Assembly (NCBI RefSeq): GCF_000257645.1
Contig: NZ_AJHJ01000009.1
Coordinates: 1-64,000 of the forward strand
Direction of reading: 5' to 3'
Origin: Serratia sp. M24T3
Lineage (GTDB): Bacteria; Pseudomonadota; Gammaproteobacteria; Enterobacterales; Enterobacteriaceae
DNA length: 64,000 nt
In this document: positions 45,668-56,485 of the stretch, one piece after another
Layout of the letters: every line of letters begins with the position of its first letter
Numbering within the stretch: position 1 is the stretch's first letter
Notes under the pieces: generated by a model
The model's database searches: none
What the model was told of the DNA's origin: nothing
The model's input: the letters and a program-made list of their open reading frames with translations, nothing else
Translations under genes and position numbers: made by a program

Positions 45668-46333
45668 ATGGATCGTATCGTTGCCTCTTCACGTTCACGC
45701 GCTGGCTCACTGCTCAGCACGCATCGAGTGCTGCGTAATACTTATTTCCTGCTGGCACTGACGCTGGGTGTTTCGGCAATTACAGCAACTGCCAGCACCG
45801 TATTGATGCTGCCTTCACCGGGCATGCTCCTGACTCTGGTCGGCTTTTACGGGCTGATGTTCCTCACTTATCGCATGGCCGATCGTCCGGCGGGTATTCT
45901 ATGTACCTTTGCGCTGACTGGCTTTATGGGTTACACCCTGGGACCCTTGCTTAGTTCACTGCTGGCAGCCGGTGCAGGCGACATTATTATGTTGGCGCTT
46001 GGCGGTACGGCTCTGGTGTTCTTCTGCTGCTCGGCTTATGTGCTGACTACACGTAAAGACATGTCATTCCTGTCTGGCATGATGATGGCGGGTTTTGTGG
46101 TGTTGCTGGTGGCGGTCATCGCCAATTTGTTCCTGCATATCCCTGCCCTGTCGCTGGCAATTAGCTGTCTGTTTATTTTGTTCTCCGCTGGCGCCATTTT
46201 GTGGGAAACCAGTAACATCATTCACGGCGGAGAAACCAATTACATCAGAGCCACGGTGAGCCTCTACGTGTCGTTGTATAACGTTTTTGTCAGCCTGCTA
46301 AGCATTCTGGGTTTATCGTCACGCAGTAATTAA
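45668..46333 (+). CDS. yccA: FtsH protease modulator YccA
   Basis: 221 aa from the ATG at 45668 (E. coli 219 aa). Bax inhibitor-1 family with seven membrane helices: [20 protein letters not shown] at the start, [16 protein letters not shown], and [20 protein letters not shown] near the end. It binds and inhibits the membrane protease FtsH. Confidence 0.96.
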   Translation: MDRIVASSRSRAGSLLSTHRVLRNTYFLLALTLGVSAITATASTVLMLPSPGMLLTLVGFYGLMFLTYRMADRPAGILCTFALTGFMGYTLGPLLSSLLAAGAGDIIMLALGGTALVFFCCSAYVLTTRKDMSFLSGMMMAGFVVLLVAVIANLFLHIPALSLAISCLFILFSAGAILWETSNIIHGGETNYIRATVSLYVSLYNVFVSLLSILGLSSRSN

Positions 46334-46356
46334 ATTTAATTGGTAAACCTGCTCCT

Positions 46357-46381
46357 AGCCCCGCCAATGGTGGGGCTTTTT
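46357..46381 (+). terminator. Terminator after yccA
   Basis: AGCCCCGCC-AAT-GGTGGGGCT followed by TTTTTG. Confidence 0.88.
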
Positions 46382-46442
46382 GTTTGGCGCGGACCGCTTT
46401 TTTGCTAAACTTGCGCACTGCTTTCAAGATTTCAGAGGTTAT

Positions 46443-46772
46443 ATGTTGCAGTTTAACGGCCAGGTTATTGAAACTGATGCCAAAGGTTACCTGAAAAACA
46501 GCGCCGACTGGCAGGAAGCGCTGGCCCCGATACTGGCTGAAGAAGAAGGGATTGTTCTTAGCGACGCCCACTGGGAGGTGGTCCGTTTTGTGCGTGATTT
46601 TTATCTGGAATTCAACACCTCTCCAGCAATCCGTATGCTAGTAAAGGCCATGGCAAATAAATACGGTGAAGAAAAAGGCAATAGTCGTTATCTCTATCGC
46701 CTGTTTCCTGAAGGTCCTGCCAAGCAGGCCACCAAAATTGCCGGTCTGCCAAAACCGGTTAAATGTATTTAA
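46443..46772 (+). CDS. tusE: Sulfurtransferase TusE
   Basis: 109 aa, same length as E. coli TusE. It accepts sulfur from TusBCD and passes it to MnmA for 2-thiouridine in tRNA wobble positions. The conserved core [20 protein letters not shown] and the end with the penultimate catalytic Cys (KPVKCI) are present. Confidence 0.97.
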   Translation: MLQFNGQVIETDAKGYLKNSADWQEALAPILAEEEGIVLSDAHWEVVRFVRDFYLEFNTSPAIRMLVKAMANKYGEEKGNSRYLYRLFPEGPAKQATKIAGLPKPVKCI

Positions 46773-46786
46773 TAAAGCATCGACGA

Positions 46787-47065
46787 TCAGTGGCGAATGC
46801 CAAAACCCTGGTATTCGGCAACGGCCCTGGGCTCAGTTAACAACTTATCCACTTTGGCATGTTTTGGGCCGCCTTGCCTGAGCCAGTCGAGAAGTTGATC
46901 GATTTGCTGCTGCTCACCGCAGGCAATAACTTCGACACCGCCGTCGTCGAGATTTTTGGCATAACCCGTTAATCCCAGCCCGTTGGCCTGCTGCTGGGTT
47001 GCAAATCGAAAGCCGACGCCCTGTACTCGGCCATAAACGTAAGCGGCTATACTGGTTTTTGGCAT
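46787..47065 (-). CDS. yccX: Acylphosphatase
   Basis: 92 aa with the acylphosphatase signature [21 protein letters not shown] (split: substrate-binding Arg in VQGVGFR) and the Asn in [13 protein letters not shown]. Hydrolyses acylphosphates such as carbamoyl phosphate. Convergent with tusE and divergent from rlmI. Confidence 0.97.
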   Translation of the reverse strand: MPKTSIAAYVYGRVQGVGFRFATQQQANGLGLTGYAKNLDDGGVEVIACGEQQQIDQLLDWLRQGGPKHAKVDKLLTEPRAVAEYQGFGIRH

Positions 47066-47162
47066 AATTATCTCCTCATAGCGATTTGATTCGTTGCAAT
47101 CTCATTCTCTTGCTCGGACAATGTCGCTCTTTTTTGTCTCCCGACCGACAGAACCTAATTAT

Positions 47163-48356
47163 ATGACTGCACGTTTGTATCTGGCCAAAGGCCGTGAAAA
47201 ATCCCTTCTTCGTCGCCATCCGTGGGTGTTTTCCGGGGCTGTATTACGCATCGAAGGAAAAGCGCTCTCCGGCGATACTATTGATATTGTAGACAATCAG
47301 GGTAAATGGCTGGCAACTGCCGCCTATTCTCCTAACTCTCAAATCCGGGCTCGCGTCTGGAGCTTCAAGCAAGACGAAGCTATCGATATCGAATTCTTTA
47401 TTCGCCGTCTGCAGCAGGCACAAACCTGGCGTGACTGGATTGCCAAACGCGACGGGCTTGATGGTTATCGCCTGATTGCCGGTGAATCTGACGGTTTGCC
47501 GGGTATTACCATCGACCGCTTCCAGAATTTCCTCGTATTGCAGCTGCTCTCGGCAGGTGCAGAATATCAACGTGCCGCGCTACTTGGCGCATTACAGCAT
47601 TGCTATCCTGAATGTGCAATTTATGACCGCTCCGATGTTGCGGTACGTAAAAAAGAAGGTCTTGAACTGACACAAGGTCTGATCTTGGGTGAAAATCCGC
47701 CGGATCTGCTGCCAATTCAGGAACACGGTATGAGCCTGCTGGTTGATATCAAAGGCGGCCATAAAACCGGCTTCTACCTTGACCAGCGCGACAGCCGTCT
47801 TGCAGCGCGCAACTATGCCGCTGGCCGAAAAGTACTGAACTGCTTCTCTTATACCGGTGCGTTTGCTGTTTCCGCGCTGATGGGCGGCTGCGAGAAAGTG
47901 ATCAACGTTGACACTTCACAGGATGCGCTGGATATCGCGCGCAAAAACGTAGAATTGAACAAGCTCGATCTTTCCAAGGCCGAGTTTGTTCGCGATGACG
48001 TTTTCCAGCTGTTGCGTAAATATCGCGCGCAGGGCGAGCAGTTTGACATGATTGTTATGGACCCGCCGAAATTCGTCGAGAACAAAAGTCAGTTGGCCAG
48101 CGCCTGTCGTGGATATAAAGACATCAACATGTTGGCGATCCAGTTGCTGCGTCCCGGCGGCATTTTGCTGAGTTTCTCTTGCTCCGGCCTGCTGCCTACC
48201 GATTTGTTCCAAAAAATTCTTGCCGACGCTGCGCTGGACGCGGGCCGCGAGATCCAGTTTGTTGAACAGTTCCGTCAAGCCGCTGACCATCCGGTAACCG
48301 GCGCTTATCCTGAAGGTTTGTATTTGAAAGGCTTCGCCTGTCTGGTTTCAGCGTAA
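47163..48356 (+). CDS. rlmI: 23S rRNA m5C1962 methyltransferase RlmI
   Basis: 397 aa from the ATG at 47163 (E. coli 396). PUA domain at the N-terminus ([18 protein letters not shown]), Rossmann SAM-binding fold ([19 protein letters not shown]) and catalytic MDPPKF and SCSG (Cys) motifs. The longer frame from 47094 lacks homology. Confidence 0.96.
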   Translation: MTARLYLAKGREKSLLRRHPWVFSGAVLRIEGKALSGDTIDIVDNQGKWLATAAYSPNSQIRARVWSFKQDEAIDIEFFIRRLQQAQTWRDWIAKRDGLDGYRLIAGESDGLPGITIDRFQNFLVLQLLSAGAEYQRAALLGALQHCYPECAIYDRSDVAVRKKEGLELTQGLILGENPPDLLPIQEHGMSLLVDIKGGHKTGFYLDQRDSRLAARNYAAGRKVLNCFSYTGAFAVSALMGGCEKVINVDTSQDALDIARKNVELNKLDLSKAEFVRDDVFQLLRKYRAQGEQFDMIVMDPPKFVENKSQLASACRGYKDINMLAIQLLRPGGILLSFSCSGLLPTDLFQKILADAALDAGREIQFVEQFRQAADHPVTGAYPEGLYLKGFACLVSA

Positions 48357-48434
48357 GCTTTAAAAAGCACACGGGTTGAAAATGCACGCTTTGGCCCCAT
48401 ATCCTTTACAAGTTACACTTTTGAGGAGGTCGCT

Positions 48435-48770
48435 ATGTTAGCTAGCAAATATGGGGTCGCCAGCAAGTATGGCATTGGCCAACAGGTCCGCCATCGGATG
48501 TTGGGCTATTTGGGCGTGGTTATTGACGTCGATGCCGAGTTCTCGCTCGACAAGCCAGAGGCTGCCGAAATCGAGGCCGATGACGCGATGCGCGCCGCCC
48601 CTTGGTATCACGTAGTGATGGAAGATAACGAAGGACAGCCAATGCATACTTATCTGGCAGAAATTCAAATCGATCATGAGGCACGCATTCCACATCCTGA
48701 ACAAAGCACTCTGGATGAACTGGCAGAATCTGTGCGTAGCCAGCTATTGGCGCCTCGCCTGCGTAACTAA
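48435..48770 (+). CDS. hspQ: Heat shock protein HspQ with duplicated N-terminus
   Basis: 111 aa versus 105 in E. coli. HspQ binds hemimethylated oriC DNA and acts as a Lon specificity factor. Core [19 protein letters not shown] and [11 protein letters not shown] present. The start reads [12 protein letters not shown], an 18-bp tandem duplication with diverged third positions; the RBS GGAGG is in front of the first copy. Confidence 0.96.
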   Translation: MLASKYGVASKYGIGQQVRHRMLGYLGVVIDVDAEFSLDKPEAAEIEADDAMRAAPWYHVVMEDNEGQPMHTYLAEIQIDHEARIPHPEQSTLDELAESVRSQLLAPRLRN

Positions 48771-48796
48771 TTGTTCAGATAACAGTTGAAACTTAA

Positions 48797-48824
48797 AAAC
48801 CGGTCCTTGATGACCGGTTTTTTT
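48797..48824 (+). terminator. Terminator after hspQ
   Basis: AAACCGGTC-CTTGAT-GACCGGTTT followed by T-run. Confidence 0.93.
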
Positions 48825-48860
48825 ATGCTTTGAATTTTGGCTGCTTGAATAATCACATCA

Positions 48861-49274
48861 TCAATGCGCCAACCCCAAACGGGGAATTTCAATCGCCGGG
48901 CAACGATCCATCACTACCGCCAAACCAGCCTCTTTAGCCAGCACAGCTGCATGTTCGTTGATCACCCCAATCTGTAGCCATAGTGCTTTGGCCCCAATGG
49001 CAATGGCTTCCTGCGCCACGCCATACGCTGCTTCTGCATTACGAAATACGTCAACCAGATCAACTGGATGCTGGATATCGGCCAACGTTGCCACCACCTT
49101 TTGCCCCAGCAAGGTTTGCCCTGCCAATTTTGGACTTACCGGAGTTACATCATAGCCTTGGTCGAGCAGATATCTCATCACACCGTGGCTAGGGCGGGAA
49201 GGATTATCACTCGCCCCCACCAACGCTATGCTTTTGATATTCTTTAGTAATACAGCTAGCTCAGTGTCTTTCAC
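48861..49274 (-). CDS. yccU: CoA-binding protein YccU
   Basis: 137 aa Rossmann CoA-binding domain ([48 protein letters not shown]). Found at this place in most enterobacteria; function unproven. Confidence 0.95.
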   Translation of the reverse strand: MKDTELAVLLKNIKSIALVGASDNPSRPSHGVMRYLLDQGYDVTPVSPKLAGQTLLGQKVVATLADIQHPVDLVDVFRNAEAAYGVAQEAIAIGAKALWLQIGVINEHAAVLAKEAGLAVVMDRCPAIEIPRLGLAH

Positions 49275-49462
49275 TCGCTTCTCTCCCCAAGTTGTAGGTT
49301 AGTTAAGTGTAATTCAGTCTGACTTTAGTGAAGGTTTTATTAAAAAACTTTCTCTTTTTAACAGGTGTTTCAGCACTATAAACTAAAATACATTTTGTAA
49401 AACTTTGACACAATATAAGCAATGCTGAATAATAATGCGGTGAGTCACTGGGGCTGGAGATA

Positions 49463-50122
49463 ATGATGAAGCTTGGTTTTATGGTTGCCGGTATTTTACT
49501 GGCCAACCTGAGTGCGCCTGCTTACGCCTTAAGCCTCAAACTTTCACCAGAAATTGATCTACTGGTTGTCGACGGCAAACAGGTTTCTGGGCCAATACTA
49601 AAAGGTGCTGACAGCCTCGAACTCGACGCCGGTCAACATCAACTGCTGTTTCAAATCAGTAAAAATATGCATCCTGGCGCTGCTCCCCAGACCATTTATC
49701 ACTCCCCGCCGATTATCGTGGCCTTTAATGCACAAAATCTTCATGCGGTTAGCATCAGTCTGCCGTCGTTAACTACCGAGCAGGAAGGGCGTGATTTCAG
49801 CCAAAAGATGAATATTGCTCTGCTGGATGAAAAAGGTAATCAGATTAGTTACCGACAGGATCGGCTGTTACAGATTAAAGACGCCAATCCTGCCAACCTG
49901 GAAGCAGCCATGACCCAATATAATTTGTCCGGTCATTCGGCTTCGATTCCGGCTTTTGCACTGACTAAAAAGAGCGCCATGACCTTAAACGCCAGCCGTA
50001 CCGAGAATAATTCAGCATTACATGCCGAAGATGTTACCGCTTCGGTATCTTTCTCTTTATGGTCGATGCTGCGGCACAGCCCGCGTATCGACAGTACAAT
50101 GGGTGAATTTTCCGCTCATTAA
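49463..50122 (+). CDS. yccT: DUF2057 protein, curli synthesis inhibitor YccT (CsgI)
   Basis: 219 aa with a cleavable signal peptide (ending APAYA, residues about 1-22). DUF2057 domain follows (LKLSPEIDLLVVDGKQ, QHQLLFQISKN). Periplasmic. In E. coli it inhibits curli assembly. RBS GGAGATA upstream; an ATG three bases later is equally possible. Confidence 0.93.
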   Translation: MMKLGFMVAGILLANLSAPAYALSLKLSPEIDLLVVDGKQVSGPILKGADSLELDAGQHQLLFQISKNMHPGAAPQTIYHSPPIIVAFNAQNLHAVSISLPSLTTEQEGRDFSQKMNIALLDEKGNQISYRQDRLLQIKDANPANLEAAMTQYNLSGHSASIPAFALTKKSAMTLNASRTENNSALHAEDVTASVSFSLWSMLRHSPRIDSTMGEFSAH

Positions 50123-50235
50123 TCTGATACTTGTCACGATTGCCACTTTGCTTACCCTATTTAGCCGCTAATTGCTTCCCAGAAAAACCGAGTTTAAGTA
50201 ATCTATTCCCCATACTCCCTCTTAAGGCCAGACTG

Positions 50236-50694
50236 ATGGAATACACCACTCGTACGATTACAAAACAGAAACATATTGCCCTCGTTGCTCACGATCACTG
50301 TAAAAGCAACTTGCTGAGCTGGGTCGATGCCAACAAGGCTCAGTTAAGTGAACACGTGTTGTATGCCACCGGGACTACGGGGAATCTGGTGCAGAAAAAT
50401 ACCGGATTGCCGGTGAAAAGCATGCTTAGCGGCCCAATGGGGGGTGACCAGCAGGTGGGTGCTTTAATTTCTGAAGGGAAAATTGATGTATTGATTTTCT
50501 TCTGGGATCCGCTGAATGCAGTGCCGCATGACCCAGATGTTAAAGCGCTGCTGCGACTGGCTACGGTATGGAATATTCCGGTCGCCAACAACCGCTCGAC
50601 TGCAGATTTCCTGATCCAATCCCCACTGTTCGAGCAAAAAGTTGAAATCAGCATTCCTGATTATCAGCGTTATTTGCAAGATCGCCTGAAATAA
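50236..50694 (+). CDS. mgsA: Methylglyoxal synthase
   Basis: 152 aa, same length as E. coli, from the ATG at 50236. Converts dihydroxyacetone phosphate to methylglyoxal and phosphate, a bypass of lower glycolysis. Motifs: [35 protein letters not shown] (phosphate site) and [20 protein letters not shown] with catalytic Asp. Confidence 0.97.
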   Translation: MEYTTRTITKQKHIALVAHDHCKSNLLSWVDANKAQLSEHVLYATGTTGNLVQKNTGLPVKSMLSGPMGGDQQVGALISEGKIDVLIFFWDPLNAVPHDPDVKALLRLATVWNIPVANNRSTADFLIQSPLFEQKVEISIPDYQRYLQDRLK

Positions 50695-50742
50695 GGCATT
50701 AAAATTACGCGTCGTCAGCGAGCCTGCCGATGACGCATAATT

Positions 50743-52797
50743 TTATGGTTTACGCTGTGTCGGCACGCCCAGCGCTTCCAGTTGCTCGACAAACACCGAA
50801 GGTCGCGATTTGTCCTGCATTAGCCAGACCTGATGTTTGGCGCGGGTGATGGCAACGTATAACAAACGGCGCTCTTCTGCATCTGCAAAATCTTCTGGTT
50901 CTGGCAGCAACACTTGCTCCATCACCGACTCGCGCGCCGCCGCCGGGAAGCCATCATTGCCTTCGTGCAGTCCGACAATAATGACATACTCCGCCTGCTG
51001 ACCTTTGCTGGCGTGGATAGTCATAAAATCAAGGTTGAGTTTCGGCCAGCGCGTCGCGGCTTTTTGCAGCACCTCGGGGCGCAAATGATGGTAGCGACCC
51101 AGGATCAGAATCTGGTCATCATCTTCGGCAAAGCCGCTGAGTTTATCGAACAGCTTCTCCAGCTGATCCTCAGGCAAGATCACCACGTTTTTCTTGTTGC
51201 CCTTAGTCAAACTGTTCAACGGCTTCTTAAGTTGATGCGGATTTTGCAGGACAAAGCGATTGGCGATTTCGCCGATGCGATCGTTAAAGCGATAGGTGGT
51301 ATCCAACGCGCACTGTGCACCTTCGCCGAAATGATGAGCAAAAGCGGTGGTCAGCTGTAACTCGGCACCGCTGAAACGATAAATTGCCTGCCAGTCATCA
51401 CCCACGGCAAACAAATTTGTTTGGCTATTTTGCTTGCGTAAAGCGGAAAGTAATTGTGCGCGCTGCGGGGAAATATCCTGGAATTCATCGACCAGAATAT
51501 GTTTCCATGGGCTGACAAAACGGCCTTTTTCAAGAATATTGACAGCCTGATGGATAAGACCGGAGAAATCGACCGCATCCTCTTCTTTGAGTTTGGCTTT
51601 CCACGCTTTCGATAAAGGTCCCATCAGGCGAATACGTTTCTGGAAAAGTTCGCGGACTTCTTCAGAGGCCTGCTCAATCATCTCAGCCTGACTGCCGCCG
51701 TGGCTGCGCATTAATCCGAGCCAGCGCTCGAGACGACTGCCCAAACGCTCGGCCAGCGCCTTGTTTTTCCAGTAATCGCCTTCAGGAACTTCCCATTCCA
51801 GCTCTTCAGTCAGCCACTGACGCCAACCGCTGGCCTGAGCCTTTTTCTCGGCGCACTGTTGTTGCCAGGTTTTAACCAGCAGGCTACGGCGAGCTTTGCT
51901 GTCCGTTTCCAGCTTGCTGATTTTCGGTGATTTCTTGCTGCCTTCCTGAATAATATGCAGCGCCAGCGCATGAAAAGTCTTGGCTTTAATACCGTCGATC
52001 TTCAGGCGTTCTTTAATACGGGTGTTCATTTCGTCAGCGGCCTGACGTCCAAACGCCAGCAGCAAAATCTGCTCTGGCAGTGCCTCTTGACGCAGTAACA
52101 GCCAGCCAGCGCGCGCCACCAGCACCGATGTTTTACCGCTGCCTGCCCCCGCCAGCACCAAGACGGCATCTTCACCGTTAACCACTGCGCGACACTGGCT
52201 GTCATTGAGCGGACTCGTTTCGACATTATCGAAAAAATCCCGGTTCTGGCTGATAACCTGCTCGGTCCATGCCTGATTACGCTCCATCACGCTTTGCGAT
52301 CCCTGCTTTAACCAGCGCAAACAGGTTTCATAATCGTCGCGGCAGTTATCGAACTCGACCAATCGCTCAACCGGCACAGGGATCGCCTCAAACGCCTGCT
52401 GGATTTGCTTTTGCACTTCCGCCAGCCGTGAGCTTTTATACCAGCTGTCTTGCTGCTCAATGCGGGTGATATTTTCGATTTGCTTATGCAAAACCCCGGC
52501 ACTGACCTCGCTCATTTCGAGACTCCAGCTCTGCCAGGCTTTCATTAAATAGTGGTAAAATTGTTGAGTTTCCTGCCATTCGGTGCCGTGCAGGCGCACC
52601 ACTTTGGCCTCCGGCAGCTCAAACTCCAGCTCGCCCCAGACAATGCCGCGCTTACAGCGAATATAGAGCAGCTGATTGAAAGGGATTAAATAGTTGTGTT
52701 TATCGCCGCTGACCTCGACCCCCGCGTTCAGAAGCCGCACCCGGTTGTAAGGATGCTGTGCCAGATGCTTGCCAAATGATGTCGATTTCAGTTCCAT
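50743..52797 (-). CDS. helD: DNA helicase IV
   Basis: 684 aa, the E. coli length. UvrD-like superfamily 1 helicase with a HelD N-terminal domain. Walker A LVLAGAGSGKTSVLVARA, motif II ILVDEFQDISPQRAQLL, motif III VGDDWQAIYRFSG, motif V MTIHASKGQQAEYVI and motif VI RRLLYVAITRAKHQVWL. 3'-5' helicase involved in recombination. Confidence 0.97.
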   Translation of the reverse strand: MELKSTSFGKHLAQHPYNRVRLLNAGVEVSGDKHNYLIPFNQLLYIRCKRGIVWGELEFELPEAKVVRLHGTEWQETQQFYHYLMKAWQSWSLEMSEVSAGVLHKQIENITRIEQQDSWYKSSRLAEVQKQIQQAFEAIPVPVERLVEFDNCRDDYETCLRWLKQGSQSVMERNQAWTEQVISQNRDFFDNVETSPLNDSQCRAVVNGEDAVLVLAGAGSGKTSVLVARAGWLLLRQEALPEQILLLAFGRQAADEMNTRIKERLKIDGIKAKTFHALALHIIQEGSKKSPKISKLETDSKARRSLLVKTWQQQCAEKKAQASGWRQWLTEELEWEVPEGDYWKNKALAERLGSRLERWLGLMRSHGGSQAEMIEQASEEVRELFQKRIRLMGPLSKAWKAKLKEEDAVDFSGLIHQAVNILEKGRFVSPWKHILVDEFQDISPQRAQLLSALRKQNSQTNLFAVGDDWQAIYRFSGAELQLTTAFAHHFGEGAQCALDTTYRFNDRIGEIANRFVLQNPHQLKKPLNSLTKGNKKNVVILPEDQLEKLFDKLSGFAEDDDQILILGRYHHLRPEVLQKAATRWPKLNLDFMTIHASKGQQAEYVIIVGLHEGNDGFPAAARESVMEQVLLPEPEDFADAEERRLLYVAITRAKHQVWLMQDKSRPSVFVEQLEALGVPTQRKP

Positions 52798-52956
52798 GTT
52801 TATGCGCCATGATTTTTAATTTATGAGCGAGTCCCAAAACAGTTTACCTGTGATAGGCGGTGGCGCTCCAGCACCAAAAACAGAGTAGAATACATAAGAG
52901 TAGGAAAAACGTAACGCAATGGCGTTGGACAGCTTAAATTAAAGACGGGACTTTTT

Positions 52957-53418
52957 ATGCGTACTGTACTGAATATTCTAAATTTCGTTTTGGGTGGATT
53001 TTTTACCACTCTTGCCTGGCTATTCGCCACCGTTATCAGCATCGTGCTGATTTTTACCTTACCGCTGACTCGCTCCTGCTGGGAAATCACCCGCCTGTCA
53101 TTTCTGCCTTTTGGCAATGAAGCGATTCATGTGGATGAGTTATATCCGGAAAAACGCAACGCCCTGCTCTCTGGCGGCGGAACTTTATTAAACATTTTCT
53201 GGCTGATTTTCTTTGGCTGGTGGCTGTGTCTTTCACACATCACCATCGGCATTGCGCAGTGTATCAGCATCATCGGCATTCCCGTTGGCATCGCAAACTT
53301 TAAAATCGCTGGCATCGCGCTGTGGCCGGTTGGAAGACGCGTGGTTTCTGTCGAGCTGGCGAGACAGGCGCGCGAAGCCAGCGCTGCGCGTTTCAGAAAT
53401 AACGGACGTTTCCGCTGA
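52957..53418 (+). CDS. yccF: Inner membrane protein YccF
   Basis: 153 aa, DUF307 family with two repeated hydrophobic units (VLGGFFTTLAWLFATVISI, CISIIGIPVGIANFKIAGIALWPVGR). Function unknown; always next to yccS. Confidence 0.95.
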   Translation: MRTVLNILNFVLGGFFTTLAWLFATVISIVLIFTLPLTRSCWEITRLSFLPFGNEAIHVDELYPEKRNALLSGGGTLLNIFWLIFFGWWLCLSHITIGIAQCISIIGIPVGIANFKIAGIALWPVGRRVVSVELARQAREASAARFRNNGRFR

Positions 53419-53447
53419 GTTTCTAATTCACCTTGTTGCTGGAGTTT

Positions 53448-55601
53448 TCCGTGCTTTCTATCGCACCAGGTCTGCGGCGCTATGCTTACAACAGCAATTT
53501 GCTGTACAGCATTCGCATTTTTATTGCTCTTGCCGGGACCGTAGCCGGTCCCTGGCTCCTCTCACAGCCCAAGCTAACCATCCCGCTTACGCTGGGCCTC
53601 GTTGCCGCCGGTTTGAGTGACCTGGATGACAGGTTAGCGGGGCGGCTTCGTAACTTACTGATTACGTTGGTGTCGTTTTTTATCGCCTCGGTTTCCGTGG
53701 TTTTACTCTTTCCCTATCCCTGGTTGTTTGCCATCGGGCTAACCTTTTCAACCTGCGGCTTTATCCTACTCGGCGCGCTAGGGCAGCGTTATGCGACCAT
53801 CGCATTTGGCGCACTTTTGATAGCCATTTACACCATGCTGGGGATCAATAACGTTTATCCTGTGTGGTACGAACAGTCGCTGCTACTGTTGATTGGCACC
53901 CTCTGGTATTACCTTCTGACGCTAACCGGTCACATTGTGTTTCCGATTCGCCCGTTGCAGGACCATATTTCTCGCTGTTATCAGCAGTTGGCTGTTTATC
54001 TGGATGCGAAATCCATCATGTTTGATCCCGATCAGGATGGCAGCAACAACCAGCAGCTGGTCAATCTGGCGATGGCCAACAGCCAGTTGGTATCAACATT
54101 GAATGAAACCAAAACGGCGCTACAAAGTCGTTTAAAAGGGGATCGCGGCCAGAAGGGAACACGGCGCACGCTGCAGTACTATTTTGTCGCACAGGATATA
54201 CATGAGCGCGCCAGTTCAATCCACGTGCAGTATCAAAAGCTTAGGGAACAATTTCATCACACCGATATTTTATTCCGCTTGCAGCGGTTGATGAGCATGC
54301 AATCTACCGCCTGTCAGCAACTGTCCCAATGCATTTTATATCGTCAAAAATATCAACATAATCCATTGTTTGAGAGGGCTTTTATAAGGCTTGGCGAGGC
54401 TATTGAGCGCCAGTCTGCCCTTGATCATGACAGCAGCCTGATCAAAGCGTTACGCCATCTGATTAAAAACCTGCGCGCCATCGATGCCAATCTATTGAAC
54501 ATGGAGTCTGAGCAGGCGCTTTCTGACGACCAGCCTGCAGGTCCAAAAACGTTTGCCGATGACCGAATAAGTGGATTTCAAGATATTTGGCTGCGTATTT
54601 CACGTCATCTGACACCGAAATCGGCTCTATTTCGCCACGCGGTAAGAATGTCGCTGGTGCTGCTGGTCGGCTACACGTTCATTCAGTTCAGCGGGCTTAA
54701 TCATGGATACTGGATCCTGCTGACCAGCCTGTTCGTCTGCCAGCCAAACTATAGCGCTACTCGTCGGCGTCTGGCCCTGCGCGTAGTGGGTACGCTGGCC
54801 GGTGTGGCACTGGGGATGCCAATCCTCTACTTCATCCCCTCTCTTGAGGGGCAAATGATCTTGATTGTACTCTGCGGGATGCTGTTCTTTACCTTTCGCA
54901 GCGTGCAATACGCGCAGGCCACCATGTTTATTACGCTGCTGGCGCTGCTATTGTTCAACCTCATGGGGCAAGGGTTTGAGGTCGCTATCCCGCGCATCAT
55001 CGACACCCTGCTAGGCTGCCTGATTGCCTGGTTGGCCGTCAGCTATGTTTGGCCGGACTGGCGATTCCGACAGTTACCCGCGGTGGTCAACAAAACCTTT
55101 TACGCCAACTGTCGTTATCTGGATGCCATTCTGGTGCAATATCATCAGGGCAAAGATAATGGCCTGGATTATCGTATCGCCAGGCGCGACGCGCATAATT
55201 GCGACGCGGAGTTAGCGTCGGTGGTGTCGAATATGACGTCTGAGAAAGACAATAATCCGGACACGCTGGAATCGGCATTTCGCCTGCTTTGCCTCAATCA
55301 CACCATGCTCAGCTATATCTCCACGCTGGGGGCTCATCGTGAAAAACTTGAGGATACTGAAACGCTAAAGCTGCTGGATGATGCAGCCAGCTATGTTGAT
55401 GGAGCACTGCATAGCGAAGGCGCAGAAAAGGCCCATATCCATCAGTTGCGCAGTCAATTGTCAGAAAGGATCCAGGCTAAAACCACGGCTGCAGATACCA
55501 AAGAACAGCTGGTGCTACAGCAGCTTAGATTGTTGATTGAGCATCTGCCGGAAATGACCACGCTGGGTGTGAAAATCTCCACCGTCGAAAAAGTCGCATA
55601 A
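53448..55601 (+). CDS. yccS: YccS family inner membrane protein
   Basis: 717 aa from a GTG at 53448 with TGGAG upstream, exactly the E. coli length. FUSC/aromatic acid exporter-like family: two blocks of about five membrane helices (GLRRYAYNSNLLYSIRIFIA; RHAVRMSLVLLVGYTFIQF near residue 395) with cytoplasmic domains. Possible efflux role. Confidence 0.94.
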   Translation, partial: SVLSIAPGLRRYAYNSNLLYSIRIFIALAGTVAGPWLLSQPKLTIPLTLGLVAAGLSDLDDRLAGRLRNLLITLVSFFIASVSVVLLFPYPWLFAIGLTFSTCGFILLGALGQRYATIAFGALLIAIYTMLGINNVYPVWYEQSLLLLIGTLWYYLLTLTGHIVFPIRPLQDHISRCYQQLAVYLDAKSIMFDPDQDGSNNQQLVNLAMANSQLVSTLNETKTALQSRLKGDRGQKGTRRTLQYYFVAQDIHERASSIHVQYQKLREQFHHTDILFRLQRLMSMQSTACQQLSQCILYRQKYQHNPLFERAFIRLGEAIERQSALDHDSSLIKALRHLIKNLRAIDANLLNMESEQALSDDQPAGPKTFADDRISGFQDIWLRISRHLTPKSALFRHAVRMSLVLLVGYTFIQFSGLNHGYWILLTSLFVCQPNYSATRRRLALRVVGTLAGVALGMPILYFIPSLEGQMILIVLCGMLFFTFRSVQYAQATMFITLLALLLFNLMGQGFEVAIPRIIDTLLGCLIAWLAVSYVWPDWRFRQLPAVVNKTFYANCRYLDAILVQYHQGKDNGLDYRIARRDAHNCDAELASVVSNMTSEKDNNPDTLESAFRLLCLNHTMLSYISTLGAHREKLEDTETLKLLDDAASYVDGALHSEGAEKAHIHQLRSQLSERIQAKTTAADTKEQLVLQQLRLLIEHLPEMTTLGVKISTVEKVA

Positions 55602-55648
55602 AATTAACGCATTAACCAGCAGGGAAAGTGTTTGCCTGCTGGTTATGC

Positions 55649-56266
55649 TTACACTTGGCCCTCCTGCCTTTGCAGATTGAACCAGTTAATGAGTTCATGG
55701 CGGGAAGCGTCAGGTAATACGGTCTGATGATACCCTAAAATCGCCCCTTCCAGCGCAAACAACATATTCAACCCCGCCTTCTTATTGATTAAAGTTAGCT
55801 TAACGTAGGTGTTGATTGCGCCTTGCGATCGCAGTTCATCGAAACTTTTCACCCCAACTTGCCACAGCAGACGCTCCATCGACAGACTAATGTTGGGCAG
55901 ATCTTTTAATCGTGCAGGATTGTTCTTTTTTTGCGCTTGCTCACTGTGCATCCCCGCAATTGAGTCATTGGCAAGCTCAATCAGACGCTGCGGCTGTTGC
56001 CACAGAGCTTCGTCAACCTGAAAATATCGCAGCGAGATTTCGATCCCTCTTTTGGGATAGATAAACTGCCGCATCGCAAGCTGCTTCATCATTGCTTCGT
56101 TTTCATGAGTCGCACGCAAATAAAGTTCCCCTTCGGCGACAAGAGCAAACATCGCGCCTCCCGATGACAGACTGTAACCACCAAACTGTGGCCGTGATTG
56201 GATCAATCCAAGTGGTATAAGCACTTTTATGGCCTGAGCCACCCTTGCTTTAGTTGCATTTAACAT
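55649..56266 (-). CDS. sxy: Competence regulator Sxy (TfoX)
   Basis: 205 aa from the ATG at 56266 with AAGGAAATCAAT upstream. TfoX N-terminal domain (LIQSRPQFGGYSLSSGGAMFALV) and C-terminal domain (RLKDLPNISLSMERLLWQVGV, LFALEGAILGYH). With CRP it activates competence genes at CRP-S sites. Fairly diverged from E. coli Sxy. Confidence 0.93.
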   Translation of the reverse strand: MLNATKARVAQAIKVLIPLGLIQSRPQFGGYSLSSGGAMFALVAEGELYLRATHENEAMMKQLAMRQFIYPKRGIEISLRYFQVDEALWQQPQRLIELANDSIAGMHSEQAQKKNNPARLKDLPNISLSMERLLWQVGVKSFDELRSQGAINTYVKLTLINKKAGLNMLFALEGAILGYHQTVLPDASRHELINWFNLQRQEGQV

Positions 56267-56446
56267 ATTGATTTCCTTATCCATGGTAGCTATCAATGAG
56301 AAATTTATAAGTACATGAAACGCTAAAGGCAAAATACGCAAAGCGAGGGAAGCCGCCAAATCTAAAATTCATTTACTGCCCATTGCATTAAAAAAATGCG
56401 AGACGTCTTGGAAAATTTAGGTTGATCTCTCGCCACAGCAGCAGTA

Positions 56447-56462
56447 CTGTATATCCATACAG
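56447..56462 (+). promoter_or_regulatory. LexA box (SOS operator) of sulA
   Basis: CTGTATATCCATACAG, 24 bp before the sulA ATG, fits the LexA consensus CTGT-N8-ACAG. Confidence 0.95.
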
Positions 56463-56485
56463 TTACTCACTAGTGGAACAATACT

